Below are positions 1 through 7,314 of a DNA stretch of 27,893 nucleotides, piece by piece. The position numbers and the translations under genes were made by a program. Numbering within the stretch: position 1 is the stretch's first letter; each line of letters begins with the position of its first letter. Source of the DNA: an uncultured Clostridia bacterium (GTDB taxonomy: Bacteria; Bacillota; Clostridia; Oscillospirales; CAG-272). Location of the stretch: positions 1 to 27,893 of the forward strand of contig CALAXC010000411.1 of the NCBI GenBank assembly GCA_937894775.1. Direction: 5' to 3'. Under the pieces are notes generated by a model. It made no database searches, had not been told where the DNA came from, and was given only the letters and a program-made list of their open reading frames with translations.

Positions 1-528
1 CCCCTCAATCATCAAACGCAGATGATAATCGACCTTGTTCCAACAGCCAAAAAGATTGGAATTTTGTACTGTCCAAGCGAGTCAAACTCGCAATATCAGG
101 TAAACGTTGTGAAAAAATTTCTTGAAGAGAAGGGACTCACTGTTGCCGAGTTTCCTTTCTATAACGCAAACGACGTTTCCGCAGTTACGGCAAGGGCTAC
201 CCTTGACAGTGACGCGCTCTATATTCCCACAGACAACACGGCGGCATCTTGTGGTGACACGATAGGGAAGATCGTGACAGAGGCGGGGGTTCCTGTCATT
301 GCCGGAGAGGAGGGAATATGCAGGTCCTGCGGAATTGCAACGCTTACAATAAATTACTACGAGCTTGGCGTAAAGACAGGCGAAATGGCAGCAAAGGCAC
401 TCAAGGGGAAGGCAGACATAAACAAAATGCCTGTTGAATATGCTCCGGCCACAAAGAAATACAACCCCGAGCTGTGCGAAAGGCTCGGCATAACAGTTCC
501 GGAGGACTACGTCGCCATTTACTTTTGA
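1..528 (+). CDS. ABC transporter substrate-binding protein, TrpX-like (5'-truncated)
   Basis: The reading frame is open from base 1, so the gene begins upstream of the window and only its last ~175 residues are visible. The fragment reads like the C-terminal part of the ABC substrate-binding family PF04392/COG2984, which includes the proposed tryptophan-uptake protein TrpX. It shows a Rossmann-like lobe start (KKIGILYCPSE), alternating strand-helix segments, a segment around DALYIPTDN, and the late stretch PVIAGEEG. In this family the protein is a lipoprotein or secreted domain that captures a small ligand, often an aromatic amino acid, for an ABC importer. The signal peptide and most ligand contacts lie off the window, so the substrate cannot be called. 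A terminator follows directly, so this is the last gene of its transcription unit, or a single gene. Family call good; ligand unknown. Confidence 0.8.
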   Translation, partial: PLNHQTQMIIDLVPTAKKIGILYCPSESNSQYQVNVVKKFLEEKGLTVAEFPFYNANDVSAVTARATLDSDALYIPTDNTAASCGDTIGKIVTEAGVPVIAGEEGICRSCGIATLTINYYELGVKTGEMAAKALKGKADINKMPVEYAPATKKYNPELCERLGITVPEDYVAIYF

Positions 529-570
529 AAAGGCTTTTGGAAGTGGGAATGGCTTTGTGAATATTGTCAT

Positions 571-619
571 AAAACATCAGGACGGCTGTCAGAGTGGCTG
601 TTCTGATGTTGTTTTTTTA
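571..619 (+). terminator. Rho-independent terminator after the ABC binding-protein gene
   Basis: AACATCAGGAC pairs with GTTCTGATGTT (one G-U pair) and is followed by a run of seven T. It lies about 45 nt after the stop codon and separates this gene from asd. Confidence 0.85.
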
Positions 620-647
620 TAAAAAACATTCTAATTTCAAAAAACCC

Positions 648-676
648 TTGATTTTTTTTGCATATCATGGTATTAT
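648..676 (+). promoter_or_regulatory. Sigma-A promoter for asd
   Basis: TTGATT (648-653) and TATTAT (671-676) are separated by exactly 17 nt, with a TGG just before the -10 box (extended -10). Transcription should start near 683, leaving a leader of only ~32 nt before asd. That is too short for a lysine riboswitch. Confidence 0.75.
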
Positions 677-714
677 TTATATCAGTTTAATTTTAGGAAA
701 GAAGGTCGGGAATT

Positions 715-1791
715 ATGGAAAAAATGAAGGTCGGAGTGGTAGGCGCTACCGGTATGGTGGGTCAGCGTTTTCTCACCCTTCTCGCCGATCATCCTTATTT
801 TGAAGTTAGCGCTCTTGCTGCATCGGCAAGATCTGCAGGTAAAACTTATGAAGAGGCGGTTGGCGCACGTTGGAAGATGAAAGCTCCGATGCCTGAAAAG
901 TATAAGAAGATGATCGTGCACGATGCTGCGAAGATCGATGAAATGAAGGAGCTTGTAAGCTTTGTATTCTGTGCGGTAGATATGAAGAAGGATGAAATAA
1001 AGGCTCTCGAAGAGGCTTATGCTAAAAACGAGATCCCCGTTGTTTCAAACAATTCCGCAAACCGTTGGACTCCCGATGTTCCTATGGTAATTCCCGAGAT
1101 CAATGACGAGCATCTTGAGGTTATTGCGGCACAGCGAGCACGTCTTGGAACAAAGCGCGGATTTATCGCAGTTAAGCCTAATTGCTCGATACAGTCTTAC
1201 GTTCCCGCTCTTACTCCTTTGCGCAAGTTTGGCATTAAAGAGGTCGTTGCAACGACCTATCAGGCTATTTCGGGCGCAGGAAAGACCTTTAATGAGTGGC
1301 CTGAGATGATCGATAATATCATTCCTTACATCGGAGGAGAAGAAGAAAAGAGTGAGCAGGAACCTCTTCGCGTGTGGGGTAAGGTAGAAAACGGCGAGAT
1401 AGTTAAGGCTGACGCTCCCGTTATAACTACGCAGTGTATTCGTGTACCCGTTTCCGACGGTCATACTGCGGCTGTATTTGTAAAATTTGAAAATAAACCC
1501 ACGAAGGAGGAGATCCTTCAGGCTTGGGCAGAATTCAAGGGTAAACCTCAGGAGCTCGGACTTCCTAATGCGCCCGAACAGTTTATTACTTATTTTGAGG
1601 AAGATAACCGTCCTCAGGCAGCGCTTGACCGCGATATTTACGGAGGAATGGGCGTTACCGTAGGAAGACTTCGTGAGGATATAATTTACGATTATAAGTT
1701 CGTAGGTTTATCTCATAACACATTAAGAGGAGCTGCGGGTGGAGCGGTTCTCATTGCAGAGCTTCTTTACAGAGAAGGATATTTTAATTGA
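715..1791 (+). CDS. asd: Aspartate-semialdehyde dehydrogenase
   Basis: Catalyses NADPH-dependent reduction of beta-aspartyl phosphate to aspartate semialdehyde, the branch point to lysine/diaminopimelate, threonine and methionine; cytosolic. The 358-residue protein starts with the nucleotide-binding motif GATGMVGQRF (residues 10-19). The catalytic cysteine is C157 in KPNCSIQ, and the acid/base histidine is H250 in RVPVSDGH. The length, the PNCSIQ context and the C-terminal segment GLSHNTLRGAAGGAVL resemble the branch described for archaea and eukaryotes (TIGR00978 type), which also occurs in some bacteria, rather than the ~370-residue proteobacterial type. The ATG at 715 follows a purine-rich Shine-Dalgarno region (GAAAGAAGG). 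It is monocistronic between its own promoter and terminator. Its product feeds the diaminopimelate used by MurE, encoded downstream. Confidence 0.95.
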   Translation: MEKMKVGVVGATGMVGQRFLTLLADHPYFEVSALAASARSAGKTYEEAVGARWKMKAPMPEKYKKMIVHDAAKIDEMKELVSFVFCAVDMKKDEIKALEEAYAKNEIPVVSNNSANRWTPDVPMVIPEINDEHLEVIAAQRARLGTKRGFIAVKPNCSIQSYVPALTPLRKFGIKEVVATTYQAISGAGKTFNEWPEMIDNIIPYIGGEEEKSEQEPLRVWGKVENGEIVKADAPVITTQCIRVPVSDGHTAAVFVKFENKPTKEEILQAWAEFKGKPQELGLPNAPEQFITYFEEDNRPQAALDRDIYGGMGVTVGRLREDIIYDYKFVGLSHNTLRGAAGGAVLIAELLYREGYFN

Positions 1792-1834
1792 GATAATAAA
1801 TAATTATATATAAGTATAAATATAGATGTAGATG

Positions 1835-1880
1835 AACACCGATCCGATGTCAGAATGTGACAGAAGATCGGTGTTTTTTT
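1835..1880 (+). terminator. Rho-independent terminator of asd
   Basis: AACACCGATC (1835-1844) pairs perfectly with GATCGGTGTT (1866-1875), with an inner TGTCA/TGACA stem and a T run. Confidence 0.9.
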
Positions 1881-2286
1881 ACGTTAAAATACCGTTATTT
1901 TTTGATAGCTATATATATAAATATATAAATATGAAGAAAAACTTTTTTGAAAAATTGTAAAAATCCGCATAAAAGAGCCCGAAAAAGGCTCTTTTTTTGC
2001 TTTTTTGGGAGGGAAATATTTGGGTTTGTGTGTTGTTTTTTGATATTTTTTTGCAAATTTTTAAGTAGGATCGTCTTCAAAAAAGTGTCTAAAAAAGTTC
2101 ATAAAAAATTAAAAAAGCAGACTAAAAAATAGTGAATTCGCGACCGAAACGATTACATTTTTTAAAAGAAATGTAAATAACTGTAAAAATACTCTATATT
2201 TTTCAAAAAAGCAACAGCTTTCGTGGAAAAAATAAAACTTTTTTTAAGAATTTTTATAAAAATTAAAATGTTTTTGAAAAAAGGTC
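1881..2286. other. AT-rich spacer between asd and the dcw promoter
   Basis: About 400 bases, very AT-rich with many A and T homopolymer runs and no credible gene on either strand. It contains a perfect terminator-like hairpin (1971-1998, listed separately) and an inverted repeat, TTACATTT (2153-2160) with AAATGTAA (2169-2176), separated by 8 nt. No tRNA, riboswitch or transposon remnant was recognised. Confidence 0.6.
1971..1998. terminator. Orphan hairpin terminator in the spacer
   Basis: AAAAGAGCC (1971-1979) pairs perfectly with GGCTCTTTT (1987-1995), followed by T residues on the plus strand and flanked by TTTTAT on the minus strand. It could therefore work in both directions. It sits ~90 nt beyond the asd terminator and has no visible gene to terminate, so it may be a fail-safe terminator or the end of an unannotated small transcript. 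Confidence 0.65.
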
Positions 2287-2315
2287 TTGATTATTCTTTA
2301 GAAGTAGTTTATAAT
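2287..2315 (+). promoter_or_regulatory. Sigma-A promoter of the dcw cluster
   Basis: TTGATT (2287-2292), a 17-nt spacer and a perfect TATAAT (2310-2315). The predicted start near 2321 gives a ~168-nt leader before mraZ. This is probably the main promoter for mraZ through ftsQ/divIB, since no comparable promoter or terminator is obvious inside the cluster until ftsZ. Confidence 0.85.
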
Positions 2316-2327
2316 AAGCTCGTCGGG

Positions 2328-2382
2328 TGGGGAGGAATGGAGCGAAGTGGTGAAAAGTGAGGCGACGATGCACCGAGTGGTG
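2328..2382 (+). promoter_or_regulatory. Probable MraZ operator: TGGNG repeats with 10-bp period
   Basis: Just downstream of the predicted start are TGGGG (2328), TGGAG (2338), TGGTG (2348) and TGAGG (2358), each exactly 10 bp apart, and a further in-phase TGGTG at 2378. MraZ of Escherichia coli is known to bind TGGGN direct repeats separated by 5 bp upstream of its own gene. The same spacing and near-identical units here, before mraZ, point to autoregulation of the cluster. The GC and purine bias of this stretch contrasts with the AT-rich DNA on its left. Confidence 0.75.
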
Positions 2383-2488
2383 TAAAAGGGTGCAAATAGC
2401 CTTAAAAAGCCGATAAAAATCGCAAAATCCCACAAATAAGAGGCTTGACAGCCGAAAAAATGACAAAAAATGAAAGGAGGCAACGAAT

Positions 2489-2914
2489 ATGTTCATGTTG
2501 GGTGAGTTCAATCATAACCTTGACACAAAGAAAAGACTTTTTATACCCGCAAAATTTCGTGATGAGTTGGGCGAGACGTTTGTTATAGCAAAACTTCTCC
2601 GTGGCGATTGCCTCCGAATCTGTTCTCTCGAGGAATGGGAAAAGTATTTGGCTCCCATTTACCAGATGGAGAGAAAGAAATCCGAAAACGTACTCAGAAG
2701 ACTCCACAGACAGTCTATACAGGTAACACCCGATTCACAGGGAAGAGTAGTTCTTTCGAATGATCTTGTAAATCTTGCGAAGATCGAAAAAAGTACGGTT
2801 ATTATCGGATGCGGTCATTACGCAGAAATTTGGTCCGAAAGCTCTTACAATGAAATGGTTGCTAACGAGAATGACGAAGAGATGCTTAACGATCTCGAAG
2901 CTATTGGACTTTGA
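2489..2914 (+). CDS. mraZ: Transcriptional regulator MraZ
   Basis: DNA-binding repressor/modulator of the dcw cluster, forming ring-shaped oligomers in characterised homologues. The 141-residue protein has the two tandem SpoVT/AbrB-like half-domains typical of the family. The first carries the DxxxR signature in LDTKKRLFIPAKFR (about residues 10-23); the second carries DSQGRVVLSNDL (about residues 80-91). Length matches the usual ~143. An AAGGAGG at 2474-2480 lies 8 nt before the ATG at 2489, favouring it over the ATG two codons later. It is the first gene of the dcw operon and lies directly after the candidate operator of phased TGGNG repeats, which it probably binds. The C-terminal tail is acidic (NENDEEMLNDLE). 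Confidence 0.95.
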   Translation: MFMLGEFNHNLDTKKRLFIPAKFRDELGETFVIAKLLRGDCLRICSLEEWEKYLAPIYQMERKKSENVLRRLHRQSIQVTPDSQGRVVLSNDLVNLAKIEKSTVIIGCGHYAEIWSESSYNEMVANENDEEMLNDLEAIGL

Positions 2915-2922
2915 TTTTCGAT

Positions 2923-3870
2923 ATGGCGGAAGAAAAAATAGAATTTTCCCATTACTCGGTTCTGCTTTCCGAGTGTATGGATGGACTTGATATAAAGCCC
3001 GACGGTGTTTACGTAGACGGCACCGCAGGCGGAGCCGGTCATTCGTCCGAGATAGCTAAGAGACTTGAGAAGGGTATGCTCATAGCGATAGATCAGGACG
3101 CAACAGCGGTCGGTGTGGCTCGCGAAAGACTTGATCGGTTAAAAAAGAATACAAAAGTGGTGCAGAGTAATTTCTGCGATCTCGCAGCGGTTTGTAAAAG
3201 CCTCGATATCGACGCTATTGACGGACTGCTTTTGGATCTTGGGGTATCTTCTTATCAGCTTGATACGGCAGAGCGTGGATTTTCCTACAGCGCAGATGCA
3301 CCTCTTGATATGCGAATGGATGTAAGTAAGAGACTTACAGCTTACGACGTAGTGAACGGCTATAGCGAGCAGGAATTGAAAAAGATCCTGTTTGAATACG
3401 GTGAAGAACGGTTTGCACCGCAGATCGCAGGAGCGATAGTAAGAGCAAGAGCGAAAAAGCCTATCGAAACTACGGCAGAGCTTTCCGATGTTATCAAGTA
3501 TGCAATACCGCCTGCGGCAAGAGAGGGCGGGCATCATCCTGCAAAGCGCAGCTTTCAGGCGATAAGGATAGAAGTAAACGGAGAGCTTGACGTTATTGAG
3601 CCTGCAATAAGAGATGCAGTTTCACTTTTGAAGCCAGGTGGAAGAATAGCAATAATAACTTTCCACTCACTTGAAGACAGAATAGTAAAGCAAACGTTTG
3701 CGTCACTTGCTTCGGGATGTACCTGTCCTAAGGATTTCCCGATATGCGTTTGCTCGAATAAACCGAAAATAAAAATAATAACTAAAAAACCGATAATTCC
3801 GTCAAAAGAGGAGCTTGAAGTAAATCCTCGTTCAAGAAGTGCAAAGCTTCGTGTGGCGGAAAAGATCTAA
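2923..3870 (+). CDS. rsmH: 16S rRNA (cytosine(1402)-N(4))-methyltransferase
   Basis: SAM-dependent methyltransferase (formerly MraW) that modifies C1402 in the decoding region of 16S rRNA. The SAM-binding motif VDGTAGGAGHS lies at residues 31-41. Further family features are LLLDLGVSSYQLD, the RSFQAIRIEVN segment, the ITFHSLEDRIVK block, and a Cys-rich stretch near the C-terminus (CTCPKDFPICVC) that is common in Firmicutes members. The chosen ATG at 2923 gives 315 residues, the usual size. A TTG at 2911 overlapping the mraZ stop codon (TTGA) would add four residues and cannot be excluded, because neither start has a strong Shine-Dalgarno. It is the second gene of the dcw operon, 8 nt after mraZ. 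Confidence 0.95.
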   Translation: MAEEKIEFSHYSVLLSECMDGLDIKPDGVYVDGTAGGAGHSSEIAKRLEKGMLIAIDQDATAVGVARERLDRLKKNTKVVQSNFCDLAAVCKSLDIDAIDGLLLDLGVSSYQLDTAERGFSYSADAPLDMRMDVSKRLTAYDVVNGYSEQELKKILFEYGEERFAPQIAGAIVRARAKKPIETTAELSDVIKYAIPPAAREGGHHPAKRSFQAIRIEVNGELDVIEPAIRDAVSLLKPGGRIAIITFHSLEDRIVKQTFASLASGCTCPKDFPICVCSNKPKIKIITKKPIIPSKEELEVNPRSRSAKLRVAEKI

Positions 3871-3925
3871 CGAAAAATACGACTACTGAAAATATACGAA
3901 AAAAACATAGGGGGTAACAAAGGCT

Positions 3926-4777
3926 ATGGCAGTTGAACAAATGAATGATTCTTACAACCGTTGTATAGCGGAGCTTCGCGACAGATACAGAGGAAAAGCG
4001 GTTTCTAATAACATAAAGCATGAAGCGGCAGAGCTTAAAGCCCGTGATGCACTTGCTGCAAGCGAAGCATCTGAAAGATATGTCTTGTTTGATTCTCGCT
4101 CAAAGATAGCTGACAGTTACCGAAGCGGAGTTTATAACGGAAGCAGATATATGACTTCGGATGATTTCGTAAGATATTTTAAAACACGCAGAGCATTTTA
4201 TATGCCTTCAGCTTTCAAGGCTGAACCGACTGAGGCAGAAACCGAAAAAAATTCGGCTGTTCCTGCCAGAAAGAACGGAGCATCGTCTTCGGGTCTGACA
4301 CCTTCGGAGTCGGGCTCAAAGGAGAGTCACATACGAGGCCTTATCGCAGCCGCTAAAAGATTTGCAAAAGAATGGTTCCCGGTAGAAAGATTGGAAGGAC
4401 GAAGCGAAGGAAAGAAATTCAAGCTTCCCGTATCCGCTATGGCGGGTATAGCCGTCTTTGCTGTGTCGATGACTCTTATAGTAAGTGGATCGGTCTTGGT
4501 AGGAACCTCTGAAAGCGACGTGGGAAAGCTTGACAGCCAGATAGCTTCTCTTAAAGCGCAAAAGGCTGATATCGAAGGAAAGCTTGACCTCAAGTATACC
4601 GTTGAGCAAATTGAAGCGGATGCAAAAGATCTTGGCATGATAAAACGTCAGTACGCAGATAATGAGTATATAACTCTTAAAGAGGATGACGAGGTCGTGG
4701 TTTACGATGACGGTGAGGAAAAGAACGTAGGACTTGCGTCTCTTCTTTCGGCATTCGGCATAAATCCCGACAATTAA
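3926..4777 (+). CDS. FtsL-like division protein with long cytoplasmic N-terminus
   Basis: Called FtsL-like from position (between rsmH and the class B PBP) and architecture, not from sequence identity, which is characteristically low in this family. The 283-residue protein has a hydrophilic N-terminal region (1-165) with an Ala/Glu/Arg-rich helical part (15-50) and a Ser/Glu-rich linker (100-135). One membrane segment follows (about 168-193, PVSAMAGIAVFAVSMTLIV), then an extracellular coiled-coil-like stretch (196-240, DSQIASLKAQKADIEGKL, then the FtsL/DivIC-like ending AKDLGMIK). The tail (253-283) is acidic. FtsL normally forms a trimeric scaffold with DivIC and DivIB that activates FtsW-PBP. 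Typical FtsL is 90-150 residues, so the N-terminal extension is unusual. It starts 55 nt after rsmH behind a G-rich Shine-Dalgarno (AGGGGG). Confidence 0.7.
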   Translation: MAVEQMNDSYNRCIAELRDRYRGKAVSNNIKHEAAELKARDALAASEASERYVLFDSRSKIADSYRSGVYNGSRYMTSDDFVRYFKTRRAFYMPSAFKAEPTEAETEKNSAVPARKNGASSSGLTPSESGSKESHIRGLIAAAKRFAKEWFPVERLEGRSEGKKFKLPVSAMAGIAVFAVSMTLIVSGSVLVGTSESDVGKLDSQIASLKAQKADIEGKLDLKYTVEQIEADAKDLGMIKRQYADNEYITLKEDDEVVVYDDGEEKNVGLASLLSAFGINPDN

Positions 4778-4885
4778 TGCAGATAATATAGCATATACTG
4801 AAATATTTTGACATAAGATATACGGAAATCGCAAAAGAACAGCTCTTAGGTTTATATTATCGAAAAAATACAAAAGGAGAGGAAT

Positions 4886-7237
4886 ATGCAAGACAGCTCG
4901 GAAAAAACAAGAGCAATAAAACGTTCGACTTTAATTGGGATTGTTATTTTCGCTGTGTTTGGCGTTCTTCTTTTGAGAATTCTGTTAATTCAAACGCTTG
5001 AATTTGATAAATACCAATCAAGAGTAATCGAACAAATGACGACCGAATCTGCCGTTCCTGCTAACAGAGGTAAAATATACGACAGAAACGGAAATATTTT
5101 AGCAACTAATATAACAACTTACCGAGTATTTATTTCTCCGTCGGGAATAAAAGCCGCTGAAGAGGAGAATCATACAAAATATGCTGATCCGATAGCAAAA
5201 GGACTTTCTTCCATGATAGAGGGAGTAACTTACGAGGAGGTTTATAAACAAGCGACCGAATATACCGAATATCTCGACAGAACCATAGCGAGAAAGGTAG
5301 ATGAGGCTAAGGCTGATGAAATAAGAGAGTTTATTTCAAAGTATTCGCTTGAAACTATGATATATCTTGAAGCGCAGAGCACAAGATACTATCCAAGCGG
5401 AGATCTTGCCGCTCATGCAATAGGTTTTACGAGCGCTGACGGCGATGGACTTTACGGACTTGAACTTCAATATGACGACTATCTTGGCGGTGTTGACGGA
5501 TATTATATAAAGGCGCGCGATTCTTACGGAAATGTAATGCCTTTTGAATATGCGAGCTATATCGACGCAATAGACGGATACAATGTTACAACTACGATAG
5601 ATGCTACGGTCCAAAGCTATCTTGAAGCGGAGATCGCGGCAACGGTAGAAGAACACGAGGTTACAAACAGAGCTTGCGGTATTGTAATGGATGTAAATAC
5701 GGGAGCGGTGCTTGCGATGGCAACATCATCGCCTTTCGATCTTAACGATCCGTGGAAGCTCGATGAAAATTCTCAGGCAATACTTAACACCGCTCTTGCT
5801 AAAGGATTTACCGAGCAGAGTGATGAGTATAATGATATTTCAAGAGCGCTTCTTACCACGATGTGGTCTAATAAAGCGGTAACGGAGAGTTATATTCCGG
5901 GTTCGACCTTTAAGATAATAACTTCTTCGATGGCGCTTGAGGAAAAGCTTGTAAATATCACCGAGAGCCTTGTGTGTCCCGGTTACAGAACACTTTTTGG
6001 AGAGAGGATCCACTGTCACGTGAGAACGGGACACGGAAATCTTTCTTTCCCTGAAGGACTTCAGCAATCTTGCAACGTTTGGTTCATGGAGCTTGGCACG
6101 AGAATCGGTGTACAGAAATATAAGAACTATGTAGAAATGTTCGGCTATACCGAAAAGACAGGTATAGATCTTCCCGGTGAGGGAAGCGGTATTTTTGCTA
6201 CCGATATGACTGAGCTTGACCTTGCAATATATGCATTCGGTCAGAACTTCAACGTAACCCCCATACAGCAGCTTACAGCGATCTCGTCGGTTGCAAACGG
6301 AGGAAGACTTGTAACACCTTATCTTGTTGACAAGATAGCGGATAATGCGGGAAATGTAGTGTTCCAGCACGAAAATCAGAGTAAGCGCGGAACGGTAAGT
6401 AAGGATACGGCAAAAACGGTATCTCAGATACTTGAAGAGGGTGTTTCGAATAACGGCGGTGCTAAAAATGCTTATGTTGCCGGATATCGAGTTGCGGCAA
6501 AGACGGGAACCGCAGAGAAAAAGGAACGTGAGTGTCCTGAATGCGGACACACGGGAGTTCCTACCGAAAAGATAGATGATATTCAGTTTTATGTTTGCAG
6601 TATATGCGGATACAGAGCTGAAAGCGATTATTTTGAAGTAAGCGAAAAATATATATGTTCAACTGTCGCATATGCTCCTGCGGATGATCCGCAAGTAGCG
6701 ATAATAATAATGGTTGACGAACCGACCAAAGGAGCTCTTTACGGAAGTACGGTGGCTGCGCCTTATGTGGCTAACGTCCTTGAAAATGCCTTGCCTTATC
6801 TCGGAATTGAAGCTAAGTATAGCGAAAGCGATCTTGCGAAGCTCACGACGAAGGTTGGCAGCTACAGAGGTTGGTCGATAGAAAGAGCAACAGAATATAT
6901 AGAAGAAAGAGGACTCAAGGTAAAGGTTATCGGTAGCGGTGAAAAAGTTACCGCCCAGATGCCTGCTTACGGAGAGTATATAGAAAAATCTTCGGGAACT
7001 GTGGTTCTTTATGCCGACGTTAAACCGACGGAAAGCATAGAGGTTCCGTTGCTTGTAGGAAAGAATCCGACACTTGCAAATCAGATCCTTACATATTACG
7101 GCTTGAATATTAAGATAGAGGGAGACGGAGGACATTCTTCGGGCACTGAATATCAAGTGGTTTCACAGTCGATAGAACCGGGTAAAAAGGTTGCTGAGGG
7201 AACCGTTATTACGGTTAAATTTGAAAAAATAAAATAG
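4886..7237 (+). CDS. spoVD: SpoVD/FtsI-type class B penicillin-binding protein with PASTA domains
   Basis: Peptidoglycan transpeptidase for septum and/or spore cortex, membrane-anchored and extracellular. The 783 residues contain a membrane anchor (about 14-36), a PBP dimer/pedestal domain (50-225) and the transpeptidase domain with STFK (catalytic S340), SCN (395-397) and KTG (539-541), then two PASTA-like domains (about 645-711 and 715-783). C377 and C396 (in SCN) match the spacing, relative to the catalytic Ser, of the redox-controlled cysteine pair of Bacillus SpoVD, favouring a SpoVD-type protein; two PASTA domains recall PbpB instead. Directly after KTG is an insertion with CPEC (550-553) and CSIC (571-574), like a zinc ribbon. 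AAAGGAGAGG precedes the ATG. It is the only class B PBP in this cluster, so it may serve division as well as sporulation. Confidence 0.9.
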   Translation: MQDSSEKTRAIKRSTLIGIVIFAVFGVLLLRILLIQTLEFDKYQSRVIEQMTTESAVPANRGKIYDRNGNILATNITTYRVFISPSGIKAAEEENHTKYADPIAKGLSSMIEGVTYEEVYKQATEYTEYLDRTIARKVDEAKADEIREFISKYSLETMIYLEAQSTRYYPSGDLAAHAIGFTSADGDGLYGLELQYDDYLGGVDGYYIKARDSYGNVMPFEYASYIDAIDGYNVTTTIDATVQSYLEAEIAATVEEHEVTNRACGIVMDVNTGAVLAMATSSPFDLNDPWKLDENSQAILNTALAKGFTEQSDEYNDISRALLTTMWSNKAVTESYIPGSTFKIITSSMALEEKLVNITESLVCPGYRTLFGERIHCHVRTGHGNLSFPEGLQQSCNVWFMELGTRIGVQKYKNYVEMFGYTEKTGIDLPGEGSGIFATDMTELDLAIYAFGQNFNVTPIQQLTAISSVANGGRLVTPYLVDKIADNAGNVVFQHENQSKRGTVSKDTAKTVSQILEEGVSNNGGAKNAYVAGYRVAAKTGTAEKKERECPECGHTGVPTEKIDDIQFYVCSICGYRAESDYFEVSEKYICSTVAYAPADDPQVAIIIMVDEPTKGALYGSTVAAPYVANVLENALPYLGIEAKYSESDLAKLTTKVGSYRGWSIERATEYIEERGLKVKVIGSGEKVTAQMPAYGEYIEKSSGTVVLYADVKPTESIEVPLLVGKNPTLANQILTYYGLNIKIEGDGGHSSGTEYQVVSQSIEPGKKVAEGTVITVKFEKIK

Positions 7238-7314
7238 TTTAAACAAATCAATTAAAAAGGTAAGAACGGGATAAGTACGGAAGTTGAATCAAAATCAATT
7301 TTCGGAGGCAAAAG

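Noticed and set aside
677..714. Lysine riboswitch upstream of asd
   Set aside because: The predicted leader is only ~32 nt, with no room for an aptamer.
1931..1960. Nine-codon ORF (MKKNFFEKL) just before the orphan terminator, as a possible leader peptide
   Set aside because: There is no Shine-Dalgarno, no run of a regulatory amino acid and no alternative hairpin pairing, and the downstream gene is far away.
4808..4860. TTGACA before spoVD as an internal dcw promoter
   Set aside because: No -10 hexamer lies at 16-18 nt; the nearest TATTAT is more than 40 nt away.
5840..6550. Minus-strand ORF of 236 codons opposite spoVD
   Set aside because: It is a shadow of the PBP coding frame with no start signal or recognisable motif.
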